Assembly: GCA_036386415.1 (NCBI GenBank)
Contig: DASVVT010000095.1
Span: 1-64,000, forward strand
Length of the DNA: 64,000 nucleotides
Direction: 5' to 3'
Source of the DNA: DASVVT01 sp036386415
Lineage (GTDB): Bacteria > Acidobacteriota > Blastocatellia > Pyrinomonadales > Pyrinomonadaceae
Within the stretch, counting starts at the first letter, position 1. Each line of letters begins with the position of its first letter. Made by a program: the position numbers and the translations under genes. The notes beneath the pieces were generated by a model that did not search any database, was not told where the DNA came from, and was given only the letters and a program-made list of their open reading frames with translations. Below, one piece after another: positions 34,327-42,459 of the stretch.

Positions 34327-34950
34327 ATGACGGAACCTATCTACAAAACAGCTTATCTTAGCTTGGCAATCCCTCTTTCAGGTGTCCTCCTTTCAGTCCA
34401 GCAGGAGGTCTGTAGGCGATATGCTTTGATCCCACGTTCAGAAATGCATCTGACTATTGCTTTCTTTGGTGAGAACACCGCCCGTAAGTTAGTTGACCTG
34501 GCCGGTTCGTTGCTAGACTATCTTCCCTCGTCAGAGATTTCCCATGTCCGCATTAATGGCTTAGGCGGCGCATATCGAATCTCTGACGAACTCAGGCTCA
34601 TTAGAGATGAGGAGCCGGATGAGTTGAAAGAACGACCGAGAGTCATCTGGCTCGCTGTATCTCCCCACGACGAACTTTATACTTTTCGGGAAATGGCAAT
34701 AAAGGCCGCCGAAGCTCTCGGTATAAATACCAAGTTCAACGGCCCGGACTACTTTCCTCATCTGACACTTGGCTCTGCTGGCCCCGCCGATCAGGGGGAC
34801 TGGACACTCTGGGATGTACATACAGTACCAAAGCGAGCAGCAATCAACTTGCAACTCCCTATGGATAAGGTAAGGGCATCTAAACTACACCTGAGCGATG
34901 TTTCGATAAATCCGGATAGTGTGAATCTTCTCTGCGTTTTTCCTATGTGA
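34327..34950 (+). CDS. 2H phosphoesterase / 2'-5' RNA ligase-like cassette protein
   Basis: 207 residues from the ATG at 34327 (AAGGAG seven nt upstream); a longer frame upstream would cross attC 6 and is rejected. Two HxT motifs mark the 2H superfamily: HLTIAFFGE (about residue 40) and HLTLGSAG (about residue 141). Members act on 2'-5' or cyclic phosphodiester bonds in RNA or nucleotides, such as ThpR and eukaryotic cyclic phosphodiesterases. As a cassette gene it could take part in RNA repair or nucleotide-signal degradation, including defence-related signals; that is speculation. Confidence 0.8.
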   Translation: MTEPIYKTAYLSLAIPLSGVLLSVQQEVCRRYALIPRSEMHLTIAFFGENTARKLVDLAGSLLDYLPSSEISHVRINGLGGAYRISDELRLIRDEEPDELKERPRVIWLAVSPHDELYTFREMAIKAAEALGINTKFNGPDYFPHLTLGSAGPADQGDWTLWDVHTVPKRAAINLQLPMDKVRASKLHLSDVSINPDSVNLLCVFPM

Positions 34951-34995
34951 AGTTGAGATATTTGCAGCTAAATGAACCTCAGTGACTCAATCGCG

Positions 34996-35092
34996 GTCTA
35001 ACAACTCATTCAACCGGAGCGCGGGATAGCAATTCTTTCATGCTCGTCTTCTCTGATAATGTTTGATGCTGTATGCTCGCGCCCGGTTAGGC
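34996..35092 (+). repeat. attC site 7 with internal deletion
   Basis: GTCTAACAACTCATTCAACC at the start. At the end CGCCCG is joined directly to GTTAGGC (35086-35092), lacking the usual 12 nt between the two GTTA words. A slip between these direct repeats explains it. Confidence 0.8.
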
Positions 35093-35389
35093 GCTTGTCT
35101 TTCTTCAACAATCACGATTGGCAGTAGGCCACGTTTAACATCAAACGCTTTACAGATACCCTTGCAGGTGATTTAATTACCAACTGGTTTTTTAAGTCCG
35201 GCATAAGGCGAGAATTAGCGACTCTCTCCTTACGGCACATAAATAAGTATGCCACAGGGATAAGATTGCCTGTCTTTACTTGCGGGATACTTGAACTCAC
35301 CCCTAAACCTCACAAGCCCAAGGCATCAGGACTTGCGAATTGAGTTAGGGATGAATCACTCAACCTTACACAATCAAAGGAGATTGAAA
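35093..35389. other. Non-coding 5' part of the S74 cassette
   Basis: 297 nt lie between attC 7 and the next start codon, long for a cassette. No frame with coding character, promoter or RNA was recognised. Confidence 0.5.
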
Positions 35390-36100
35390 ATGAGCATCGA
35401 CTTAACTGTATCTCAGGCCCTTAGTGCAAATCCCACACAGATTGCAGACCAAGACAACAACCAAAGTGGGCTCTTCCTTACAAACGACGCCACCAAGATC
35501 ACCGCTATCCGATCAACCGGTAAATTTGTTTTGGGTGTTGAAGACGGTACTGGTGGGGTCGGCGAGTGGATTCAGAACTCTTCAAACGGCACCGCTAGCA
35601 ACTTCGGCATCTCTTTCTTCGGCAACAGTGTTGAGCAAATGAGATTGACCAATAGCGGCCAATTAGGTATTGGCACAACGACACCGTCAGCTACGCTGGA
35701 TGTTAATGGCAGCGTGAGATTCGAGGGATTGTCAGTCGCCCCGGGTAGCAGCGTCGATCTGGTAGCTGATAATCAAGGGAATGTTTTTCTTCAAGGTTCT
35801 TCGGAAAGGTTTAAGGAAAACATCAGCGAGCTCAAAGATGACTTTAGTAAAATCCTCTCGCTGAATCCAATCTCCTTCCAATCCAGGCAGACAGGCGAAA
35901 CGGGGATTGGTTATATCGCCGAAGACCTCCAAGCGAAGGACCTCAAGAATCTCGTGTCATATGATGCCGAAGGAAACCCTTTCTCGGTTCACTACAAGCT
36001 GATGCCAGTCTACCTGTTGGAGGTTTTGAAGGAACAACAGAAGATGATCAAGAAGCTACAGGCAGAAATGGCCGAACTGAAAGCCTCACGAAAGAAGTAA
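35390..36100 (+). CDS. S74 intramolecular-chaperone (tail-spike type) protein
   Basis: 236 residues; AAGGAG lies upstream of the ATG. Residues about 1-140 are beta-rich repeat-like sequence (SGQLGIGTTTPSATLDVNGS) as in phage tail fibres and trimeric surface proteins. Residues about 140-220 carry the S74 chaperone signature SERFKENISELKDDFSKILS and GETGIGYIAEDL, with the self-cleavage Ser at the start. A coiled-coil ends the protein (KEQQKMIKKLQAEMAELKAS). The family trimerises and auto-cleaves. There are no other phage structural genes here, so it is a stand-alone cassette gene. Confidence 0.87.
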   Translation: MSIDLTVSQALSANPTQIADQDNNQSGLFLTNDATKITAIRSTGKFVLGVEDGTGGVGEWIQNSSNGTASNFGISFFGNSVEQMRLTNSGQLGIGTTTPSATLDVNGSVRFEGLSVAPGSSVDLVADNQGNVFLQGSSERFKENISELKDDFSKILSLNPISFQSRQTGETGIGYIAEDLQAKDLKNLVSYDAEGNPFSVHYKLMPVYLLEVLKEQQKMIKKLQAEMAELKASRKK

Positions 36101-36135
36101 GACTGGAAAGGCTTTTGGTTGGACATCCAAAGCGC

Positions 36136-36245
36136 GCTTAACAGCTCATTCAACCCGACCTCGCGATAGCATGCCTTTCATCATTCTTCCTGACGATGTA
36201 GATTGAAGGCTGCTCGCGCGGGGCGGGTTGATTCGGGCGTTAGGT
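36136..36245 (+). repeat. attC site 8
   Basis: GCTTAACAGCTCATTCAACC at the start; GGGTTGATTCGGGC and R' GTTAGGT (36239-36245) at the end. Confidence 0.88.
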
Positions 36246-36422
36246 CGCAGAATACGATACTAGAGTGCGACAGCGCGAGCACTGTTCGTTCCTCTAGCAT
36301 TGACTTTATTTGTCTGTTGACATAAACCATTTCATCAACGCTAATCCGATTTTGTTTTGCACTTAACGTCAGGAGAGTGAAAAACAGCACCCGCTAACAA
36401 TTTCCCTCGCTAAGGAGATGTC

Positions 36423-36944
36423 ATGAACGATCAACCGAGCAATCAAGCTACAAACATAAATACCATCGCCGGGGAACAATCGAATGTGCTCAATGAAGAG
36501 AATTGGTTAGTTCAAAAATACCCCAATCCAGGAATTCCCCCCCTCCTGGGCTTTCTTCAGTTATGCGCTGATAGGCGCTTCCACAGATGCTTACAAGAGC
36601 AGTTTCAAAAGGATGTCGGGCTGAATTCGACGGAAGATTATTGGATACATGCGGATGCGGGCGGAACACCAAAGATGGAGTGCCAGAGAACGGCACCAGA
36701 CTACTGTTATTACGATCAGGGGGTGCGGCAGATGGGGTGGTCAGCCCACGGAGACGTCTGCGGAGGGTTTGGGCCGAATGTCCCAGATAAGGTAATACGG
36801 CAAGCATTGGTTGTAGTAGCGCAAAGAAAAATGGAAGAGTATCCAGATGCAGCACATTATACGTATTTCGCGACAACGATTAAGGAGGGAGATGCAGAGG
36901 AGACAGTTGTGTATTGCATGAAATATGAAAAGGGTGCAGCTTAG
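36423..36944 (+). CDS. Unknown cassette protein
   Basis: 173 residues; AAGGAG lies upstream of the ATG at the correct distance. The N-terminus is polar. The middle holds FLQLCADRRFHRCLQEQF, then WIHADAGGTPKM and a Cys/Tyr-rich DYCYYDQGVRQMGWSAHGD. The clustered Cys, His and Asp could form a metal site, but I do not recognise a family. It occupies cassette 9 alone. Confidence 0.7.
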   Translation: MNDQPSNQATNINTIAGEQSNVLNEENWLVQKYPNPGIPPLLGFLQLCADRRFHRCLQEQFQKDVGLNSTEDYWIHADAGGTPKMECQRTAPDYCYYDQGVRQMGWSAHGDVCGGFGPNVPDKVIRQALVVVAQRKMEEYPDAAHYTYFATTIKEGDAEETVVYCMKYEKGAA

Positions 36945-37012
36945 TTTACATGAGTTGGTGAGAGGCGATAACTAAAGGCTCGGCGAACATCTGCTGTTAG
37001 CAAGCAGCCGCG

Positions 37013-37114
37013 CCCTAACAACTCATTCAACCGGAGCGGAATTAGCTCGGCTTTCATTCGCAAGATTGGATGCTTGATACAATACTTGCCGCCCGGTTAA
37101 TTCGGGCGTTGGGC
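37013..37114 (+). repeat. attC site 9
   Basis: CCCTAACAACTCATTCAACC at the start; CGGTTAATTCGGGC and R' GTTGGGC (37108-37114) at the end. Confidence 0.88.
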
Positions 37115-37223
37115 TGCTAACCCGGTGCGATGGTTCGGACAAGTAGGTACATACAATGAAGACCGTTCGGCTGACGTTGTTCACGATGTCACTAATACTT
37201 AGGGAGTCCAAAAAGGTGAAGGT

Positions 37224-37529
37224 GTGAGTCAGCCATTTACATCGAAATTGCTATCATGGTTGACCGCCCTGCTTGCTGCTCTGCTTGCCGGTGTCGGTCT
37301 AATCTTTCTCATCCTTGCCGTACAGCGCAGCACACTCCCCTACAACAGTGAGGGCAACTACTTTGACGGCGTGGTTAACTATCACGAGCAGAGCGTTGTT
37401 GTTTATGGTTTCATGGCTGGCGCCTCTTTTTTAGCTGCGGTCACGTTGTTCGGCATCCGCTTGCTCGTTCAGCGCGCCCGACAAGGCGCTCGAGATGACC
37501 GGCCAACCTTCAATCCCAACTCAAAGTAA
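37224..37529 (+). CDS. Small two-helix membrane cassette protein
   Basis: 101 residues from a GTG. Two transmembrane segments are predicted by eye (about 8-32, LLSWLTALLAALLAGVGLIF; about 60-82, VYGFMAGASFLAAVTLFGI) around a polar loop. The end is basic. Small membrane proteins are frequent cassette products. Function unknown. Confidence 0.7.
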   Translation: MSQPFTSKLLSWLTALLAALLAGVGLIFLILAVQRSTLPYNSEGNYFDGVVNYHEQSVVVYGFMAGASFLAAVTLFGIRLLVQRARQGARDDRPTFNPNSK

Positions 37530-37560
37530 AGGTCGAACGGCTTGTTCCATCTGCTGCGCC

Positions 37561-37610
37561 GCCCAACAACTCATTCAACCGGTGCGCGACTTAGCTTGTT
37601 TTTCATCGAG
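37561..37610 (+). repeat. attC site 10, truncated
   Basis: The left half is present (GCCCAACAACTCATTCAACC to TTTCATCGAGAACTT). The right half with R' is missing, replaced by unrelated sequence that includes a near copy of the end of the S41 protease gene (37626-37646). This is the right border of the array. Confidence 0.82.
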
Positions 37611-37625
37611 AACTTAGATGGATTC

Positions 37626-37662
37626 GAGCTAGCGATGACCGCCATGCGCGCTGGTAAGTAAC
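37626..37662 (+). pseudogene. Possible remnant of an S41 protease 3' end
   Basis: GAGCTAGCGATGACCGCCAT differs from the 3' end of the S41 gene (28508 onward) by two bases, both synonymous in that frame. It would read ELAMTAM and then RAGK and stop, against ELAMTAMKK and stop. The remnant is short, so the call is tentative. Confidence 0.35.
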
Positions 37663-37738
37663 AAGGCAAAAGTAAGAAGGCGGGAGCCGCTTTTAATCAA
37701 ATGGCTTCCGCCTCACTTTTACCTTTTGCCTTCTTCAG
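37663..37738. repeat. Hairpin repeat of GGCAAAAGTAAG words, family R6 copy 1
   Basis: AAGGCAAAAGTAAGAAGGCG and GGAGCC on the left match GGCTTCCGCC, TCACTTTTACC and TTTTGCCTTCTT on the right. The right end contains the stop codon of the minus-strand membrane protein gene. Copy 2 is at 48562-48644. Confidence 0.85.
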
Positions 37739-38415
37739 TCGTTTCCGGTTTCGTCGTGCGGAGTGTCAACGGGTTTGGATTCGGGCGAGCCTTTCTGGCG
37801 TAGAAAGACGGTCAGAACCACCATCGCGCCGACGGACAAGAACTCGCTCTGCCAGTTTTGGAATGATTCAAACCAGAAGCGCGATGTGCAGATATATTCG
37901 AGAGTCGAGACAGGCGGCTCGCCATGTTCCGCCTGATCCTGACTATACTCGCGCGCGCCTCCGGCAGCATGAAGCGCAAATGAGAGGAGAAAGAGCAGCA
38001 CGAAAGCGATGCTCAAAGAATTCTCATAAACTTTGAGCACCCAACCGCCTCGCCGCACAGGCCACGGAGCATCCTTTCTCTGACGCGACTCTTCAGGGAT
38101 CACGTCAACTCGCTCTATCGTGTCAGGCGGCTTCGACTCCGACGAGCCCTTTTGATATAGGAAGATCGTAAAGACGACGTAGGCAGACATCTGTAGAAAT
38201 TCGCTCTCCCAATTCTCAAAAGTTGCCTCGACGAAATGGCCGGTCACTAGATACTCTGTGTAGCTGATCTGGGGCTGCCCGTGCTCGCGCTGGTCTTCAT
38301 TGTACTCCTTCAGTCCCGTGACACTCTGACCCGCCAGCGAAAGAAAGAATAATCCGAAGAGCACGATTGAGAGACCGTTTTCATGAAGTATGCGTCGCAA
38401 GAGAATCTCCTCCAC
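37735..38415 (-). CDS. Duplicated-domain membrane protein (DUF6766-like)
   Basis: 226 residues from a GTG. The protein is an internal tandem duplication: each half has a helix (LSIVLFGLFFLSLAGQSVTG; LSIAFVLLFLLSFALHAAGG), the segment EYNEDQREHGQPQISYTEY or EYSQDQAEHGEPPVSTLEY, FENWESEFLQ or FQNWQSEFLS, and a second helix ending in KGSSESKP or KGSPESKP. Four membrane segments are expected. It matches the small DUF6766-type family. Function unknown. Confidence 0.83.
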   Translation of the reverse strand: MEEILLRRILHENGLSIVLFGLFFLSLAGQSVTGLKEYNEDQREHGQPQISYTEYLVTGHFVEATFENWESEFLQMSAYVVFTIFLYQKGSSESKPPDTIERVDVIPEESRQRKDAPWPVRRGGWVLKVYENSLSIAFVLLFLLSFALHAAGGAREYSQDQAEHGEPPVSTLEYICTSRFWFESFQNWQSEFLSVGAMVVLTVFLRQKGSPESKPVDTPHDETGND

Positions 38416-38526
38416 TTTAAGCGAACATTGACGATCTTCACCGAGCAGGACGACGACGACGAAGATCGACGAAACGAATCCAGAGGGCTTCCTTTGGCTC
38501 AGGCGCTCGCCGCGCTTTAGGCCAGC

Positions 38527-39414
38527 CTATTTTTTCCTGTAAAGGTCTGCGATACCAACGGTGAAACCCGCAAAGACGCCGAAGCGTGGCGCGTCCGCGT
38601 TAAGCCCGAAGCGCACCCCCGCATCGAGGATCAGTCGTCGGTTGACCTTATAAGTTAGTGCGCCGAGGGCGTACACCCCAGGCGGCTGCTCGTCATCCTT
38701 ACTCTGTTCTGAAAGTTCTCCTTCAAGTCCGAAGCCGCTCTTGAACTCGCGCTCAAAAGAGAGCGCGAATTGGCCTCCGACGACCCAGCCCGGCGCGTCC
38801 TCACGCCCCACGACGAGCGCGGCAGCAGTAAAGTCCATATCGGTCTGTCCCAGCTTTTTGCTCAAGAGGGCTATCACTTTATGATCCACGCGGCCTGTGC
38901 CGAGTCCCTTCTCCTCGCTCGCCGTCGGCAACTTAACATAGTAAGCCAGAGCAAACGCGGGGTGCTTCTCAGTATCTTTGAGCGCGACCACCTGGAACCC
39001 AAGCTCCGTGTCGCCCAGACCGGTCATGCGTGTCCCCATCTCATCTGTCTCCGACTCCACCGTGTCAAGATCAAGCTCCAGGAGAAGACGGCTGTTCGCG
39101 GCAAAGCGCAAGGTGAGCGAGGCAGCCTGCTGAGTGCGAAAATCTTCGGCGCGGAAATCTGCGTTGTAGCCGTACTCAAGCTGTAGCACGCCTGGTTTCT
39201 GAATTTCGGCAGGGTCGGAGACACCCGGACGGCTCGGCTTAATAAACTCCTCTTCCTCTTCGCTGCCGGATTGCGCAGACTGCGATGGCAAAGTGTCCAT
39301 TGTGGGAGCTATCATCTGCTGTGCGCGAGCGTTTGTTACAAACACCGTGAGAACCGAGGCGAGCAGTAGTAGCAGCCGCCGCGCAAGTCTCTCCAGTCGG
39401 CTTCCGTTATTCAT
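38527..39414 (-). CDS. Outer-membrane beta-barrel / transporter-like protein
   Basis: 295 residues from the ATG at 39414, which begins a signal peptide (RRLLLLLASVLTVFVTNARA); a start 25 codons upstream lacks this context. After an acidic linker (SGSEEEEEF) the protein is a series of amphipathic strands (LQLEYGYNADF, LTLRFAANSRLLLELDLD, GVRFGLNADAPRFGVFAGF). It is like outer-membrane proteins annotated as transporters of the MetA/phenol-degradation type. Substrate unknown. Confidence 0.78.
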   Translation of the reverse strand: MNNGSRLERLARRLLLLLASVLTVFVTNARAQQMIAPTMDTLPSQSAQSGSEEEEEFIKPSRPGVSDPAEIQKPGVLQLEYGYNADFRAEDFRTQQAASLTLRFAANSRLLLELDLDTVESETDEMGTRMTGLGDTELGFQVVALKDTEKHPAFALAYYVKLPTASEEKGLGTGRVDHKVIALLSKKLGQTDMDFTAAALVVGREDAPGWVVGGQFALSFEREFKSGFGLEGELSEQSKDDEQPPGVYALGALTYKVNRRLILDAGVRFGLNADAPRFGVFAGFTVGIADLYRKK

Positions 39415-39559
39415 TTCGGTTTCGGACTCCTTCCCTTGTTCTGTTCGATCATTTATCAACAGCATGCGCCGTAGGCGGCGGGTGAACAAAATATCGTCAC
39501 TCGTTTTAGAATTAGCCGTCAGAAATCGACTCCGCGTCTCCGGTCATCGGCTCATACGC

Positions 39560-40222
39560 TCAGGTTTTTCTAGCGAATTGTGGCGCTTGAGGTTCGGGTG
39601 TCGCTGGCTCTTCCTGCATCGCCCGCCGTTTCAATTCTTCGAAGTCTAGTTTCGTAGAGGGGGTGATGTCCGCCTTGAGCACGTTCTTCATCAATTCGAG
39701 GGCGTGTTCATTCTCTTCGACTGTATTGGAGGCGGTACAGTCCGCCGGGACGTGCAGGTTAAAGTCGCGCATGTAGGCATCATTGGCCGTAAAGAGCACG
39801 CAGATGTTTCCGGCCAGGCCGGTGAGAATGAGCGTCCTCGCTTGCAGGTATTCGAGAAGCGTGTCGAGTGTGGTAGAGAAAAAGCCTGAGTGCTTTGGCT
39901 TGAGGACGAAGTAGTCGTCCTCCTCGGGTCTTAAAATCTCCGCCAGCGGTCTCCCGCAAACGTCACCTTCGAGGCAGTGTTTGAGCAGCTTGTTGAAATC
40001 GGATTGCCACCTGCCGAAGTTATCGTTCACATAGATGGTGGGAATTCCGGCCTGCCGTGCGCGCTTCTTCAGTTCGGCGATCCGTTCAGCCATCGGCAGG
40101 GCGTACTTTAAAAGCTTCTCGCCGCTCTCAAACTCAAGGTCGTTAATGACATCGATTAGAAGCAGCGCGACCAACGCTTTATCCGGTACGTTGCCGTGCA
40201 AATCCTCGTTCTTGGCGGGCAT
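39560..40222 (-). CDS. Isochorismatase-family cysteine hydrolase
   Basis: 220 residues from the ATG at 40222; a TTG 16 codons upstream is possible. The catalytic triad of the family is present: Asp in ALLLIDVINDLEF, Lys in FVLKPKHSGFFST and Cys in LTGLAGNICVLFTANDAYM, with the cis-peptide region just before the Cys. Members hydrolyse amides or isochorismate (nicotinamidase, carbamoylase and others). A Glu/Pro-rich tail ends the protein. It is monocistronic; substrate unknown. Confidence 0.88.
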   Translation of the reverse strand: MPAKNEDLHGNVPDKALVALLLIDVINDLEFESGEKLLKYALPMAERIAELKKRARQAGIPTIYVNDNFGRWQSDFNKLLKHCLEGDVCGRPLAEILRPEEDDYFVLKPKHSGFFSTTLDTLLEYLQARTLILTGLAGNICVLFTANDAYMRDFNLHVPADCTASNTVEENEHALELMKNVLKADITPSTKLDFEELKRRAMQEEPATPEPQAPQFARKT

Positions 40223-40454
40223 TAAATTGTCTTCTCTCCCTTTGCTCGTTAAAAGATCAAAAGCCTTCAATCAATGGATGGGGGCGGGCGCGGGGGGTGG
40301 ATACTTCACGACGTGCGCCAGTGTAGCATGAACTATAAATTGGCCGCAGGAATTTCTAACTTCACGAGGATATGCCCGCGCGTCGCTAACGACACCGAGA
40401 GGCCAGGATGTCTAAAGCTGATTAGAACAGGATGAAGAAGAAATGATGAATGCG

Positions 40455-40527
40455 GAATGCGGAATGATGAATTGAAAGAAGAACCAAAACACTTGGATTT
40501 CGGTTTTTAATTCATCATTCCGCATTC
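40455..40527. repeat. Hairpin repeat of GAATGCG words, family R8 copy 1
   Basis: GAATGCGGAATGATGAATT (40455-40473) and its exact complement (40509-40527). Copy 2 is at 49057-49149. Confidence 0.83.
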
Positions 40528-40552
40528 GTTTTTACCACGTTGACCTCTGGCC

Positions 40553-41044
40553 CTACTTTAACCCGGGGTTCATCGTTTCGTGACTATGAACGACGCGCCA
40601 CGTGTTGCCCTGCTTGACGTAGATGGTCGTTACCTTGCCCGTGTAGTTCATGGGTTGGCCGCCCATGCTGATCGAGGTCGCGCTGTTGTAGGTCAGGATG
40701 GCTGTGTCGCCGTAGACCTGAACGCGCGGGTTGTACATCTGGGTATCAATGATCTTGAACATCTCGACATACTGCTCGAACTTGGGCAGGAAGTTCACCT
40801 TCGGCTCGGTATCCAGATACGGGCTTTGGGACGAGAAGAACGTCGCGTCGTCGGACAGAAAATCAGCCCAGAATGCCTTGTCTTTACGTTGCCATGCCGA
40901 GACAGAGGCTTTCTCACGCTCGATGATTTGGTTTGCGATTGCTTGCTGCGACGTTTCGGCAGCCGTGCTTCTGGAAGCAAGCAGAGTCAGACTACAAACG
41001 CACACGATCAAAAGAATGATGGAAACAAAGAGATGCTTTCTCAT
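40553..41044 (-). CDS. Secreted SnoaL/DUF4440-like protein
   Basis: 163 residues with a signal peptide (KHLFVSIILLIVCVCSLTLL to TAAE). The rest is an NTF2-like alpha+beta cone: EREKASVSAWQRKDKAFWAD, FLSDDATFF, VQVYGDTAILTYNSATS and the closing GNTWRVVHSHETM. AAGGAG precedes the ATG. Secreted members are often of unknown function. Confidence 0.85.
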   Translation of the reverse strand: MRKHLFVSIILLIVCVCSLTLLASRSTAAETSQQAIANQIIEREKASVSAWQRKDKAFWADFLSDDATFFSSQSPYLDTEPKVNFLPKFEQYVEMFKIIDTQMYNPRVQVYGDTAILTYNSATSISMGGQPMNYTGKVTTIYVKQGNTWRVVHSHETMNPGLK

Positions 41045-41258
41045 GGATTTTGCTCCTTATCGAAAATTGTGTGGAGCGCGCTTGCCGCGCCGCTCTTTGC
41101 TTGAGCGCGAGCGCACTCGACTTTTCGAGGACGTTCGCGGACATTCCCGGAGACTAACGGGAACGTTCAATTCGGATGCGAGGGTAGTTGTCGATGCTAA
41201 CAGTGCGAGGGGGGCAGCTTTTGATCGCCGTCCGCGCTCGCCGCCGCCGGAAAAGATT

Positions 41259-41654
41259 TCAAGAGCTCGGCCTTGCCAGCTTGATGAGCGAAAGGGTTGC
41301 GCCGCTCGGATCGTTGATGACACAGAAGCGACCGACATTGGGAATATCCATCGGTGGCATGCGCACCTTTCCTCCCAGTTCCTCGACGCGCCCGGCCACA
41401 GCGTCAACGTCGTCCACGGCGACATAGGCCATCCAGTGCGAAGGCATGTCACCATGCTCTGCTGTCATCTGGTAGATGCCGCCCAGGTGCTTGCCACCGA
41501 CGATGATCTCGCTGTATGCCACTCCGGCGGCGTCAGATTCCTTCAGTTTCCAGCCGAGCAGCTCCGTGTAAAACTTCTTCGCGGCCCCAGCATCTCTGGT
41601 TGCCAGTTCGTTCCAGCAGAAAGCGCCGTGCGCGGGCATTTCTTGTCCAGACAT
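41259..41654 (-). CDS. VOC-superfamily (glyoxalase-like) protein
   Basis: 131 residues, two beta-alpha-beta-beta-beta modules. Recognised by GAFCWNELATRDAGAAKKFY at the start of module 1 and VAVDDVDAVAGRVEELGGK plus FCVINDPSGATLSLI in module 2. GGAG is at an ideal distance from the ATG. Similar proteins are annotated as glyoxalase/bleomycin-resistance family; substrate unknown. Confidence 0.88.
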   Translation of the reverse strand: MSGQEMPAHGAFCWNELATRDAGAAKKFYTELLGWKLKESDAAGVAYSEIIVGGKHLGGIYQMTAEHGDMPSHWMAYVAVDDVDAVAGRVEELGGKVRMPPMDIPNVGRFCVINDPSGATLSLIKLARPSS

Positions 41655-41844
41655 CTTTTTTCTCCTTCAGTTTGAGTTCGAACTGCTTTTCGCCACTCTT
41701 CCGCCGCGCTTTTTGCATCGGGGAGGAGATAAAAAAAGGTGAGTCTCGCGCGTCATACGGAGACTCACCTTATCAACCCACACCTTGCTCTTGAGGCTTT
41801 TTGCGAGGGCCTGTTATGTGTTCACTCTGATATTTGTTCGGCTC

Positions 41845-42363
41845 TTAATGCGAGGCGAGCCATTCACTGAAAACTTCCGCCTCTTCCGTTTTCCCGCTCC
41901 AACGCGCGCGGTTCTTACCTGTCAGCGCGATGACCTGCGCCTGGTGCTGCCCGGCTCGATCACCGAGCCGCTCGAAGTAGTTGTAGAGGCGATCAATCTT
42001 TTTCACGGATTCGCGCGCCGCCTCGACCGTCTTAAACGACAGCACGTTGCGGAAGAAACGCGAGTAGACGTTCTGTTCGCGCGCCGTCGTCGTGTAGAGG
42101 TCGAAGTAGCCCGTCATCAGACCGGCATTCTGCAAGACCTGCGCAACGTAGGTCGGACGCGCCGCCACCTGGCGTACGATCTGCGCGACATCGGTCACAC
42201 CGCTCTCATAAAGCGCGATGATCTGTTCTTTCTTCGAGCGCGGCTTCGCTTCCTCTTCGATCAGCGTGCCCTGGCGCTCGGTATTTCCTTCCTTCGGCTC
42301 GCTGGCGTACTCAAGTTCTATCGTCAGCGGCTTCATCTGTTCGATCATTTCTTCAGTCGTCAT
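41845..42363 (-). CDS. Unknown HTH-like protein, last gene of the HNH-Rad52 operon
   Basis: 172 residues; AGGGGG precedes the ATG. Residues about 43-75 (SKKEQIIALYESGVTDVAQIVRQVAARPTYVAQVLQNAG) have the rhythm of a helix-turn-helix of the resolvase/homeodomain-like type. The remainder is helical and charged. It is separated from the Rad52-like gene by an R9 hairpin. Could be a DNA-binding partner of the recombination proteins; not recognised beyond this. Confidence 0.65.
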   Translation of the reverse strand: MTTEEMIEQMKPLTIELEYASEPKEGNTERQGTLIEEEAKPRSKKEQIIALYESGVTDVAQIVRQVAARPTYVAQVLQNAGLMTGYFDLYTTTAREQNVYSRFFRNVLSFKTVEAARESVKKIDRLYNYFERLGDRAGQHQAQVIALTGKNRARWSGKTEEAEVFSEWLASH

Positions 42364-42387
42364 TGCTTAACACCCCCTTTAGAGAGC

Positions 42388-42455
42388 GGAAGGCAATAGG
42401 CAGAGAATTTGAAATCTCAAATCTGCCATTCGCTTTATCTGCCTACTGCCTTCTG
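42388..42455. repeat. Hairpin of GGCAATAGGCAGA words (R9)
   Basis: GGAAGGCAATAGGCAGA on the left matches TCTGCCTACTGCCTTC on the right, with AAATCTCAAATCTGCCATTC in between. Lies inside the operon between the SWIM-Rad52 gene and its downstream gene, so it may reduce downstream expression. Confidence 0.75.
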
Positions 42456-42459
42456 TTCC

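Larger units (their letters stand above)
30008..37610 (+). mobile_element. Integron gene-cassette array without integrase (CALIN)
   Basis: Ten sites with the attC layout occur between genes, all in plus orientation. Each begins with an R''-type box (consensus GCCTAAC) followed by AACTCATTCAACC. Each intact one ends with CGGTTAATTCGGGC and an R' box GTTAGGC or close variant. The sequence closely resembles attC sites of mobile integrons (the aadA cassette type). Open frames between sites run in the same direction, as cassettes require. No tyrosine recombinase is encoded in the window, so the array is a cluster of attC sites lacking an integrase, or the integrase lies elsewhere. A lone GTTAGGC at 30008-30014 may mark the left boundary; the right end is a truncated attC. 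Confidence 0.9.

Noticed and set aside
30285..37610. CRISPR or REP interpretation of the recurring AACTCATTCAACC sites
   Set aside because: Sites are 0.1-1.7 kb apart, lie after genes, share one orientation and have both R boxes of attC sites.
40731..41675. 314-codon open frame across two minus-strand genes
   Set aside because: It spans the SnoaL-like and VOC genes, both with good ribosome binding sites on the minus strand, and has no domain.
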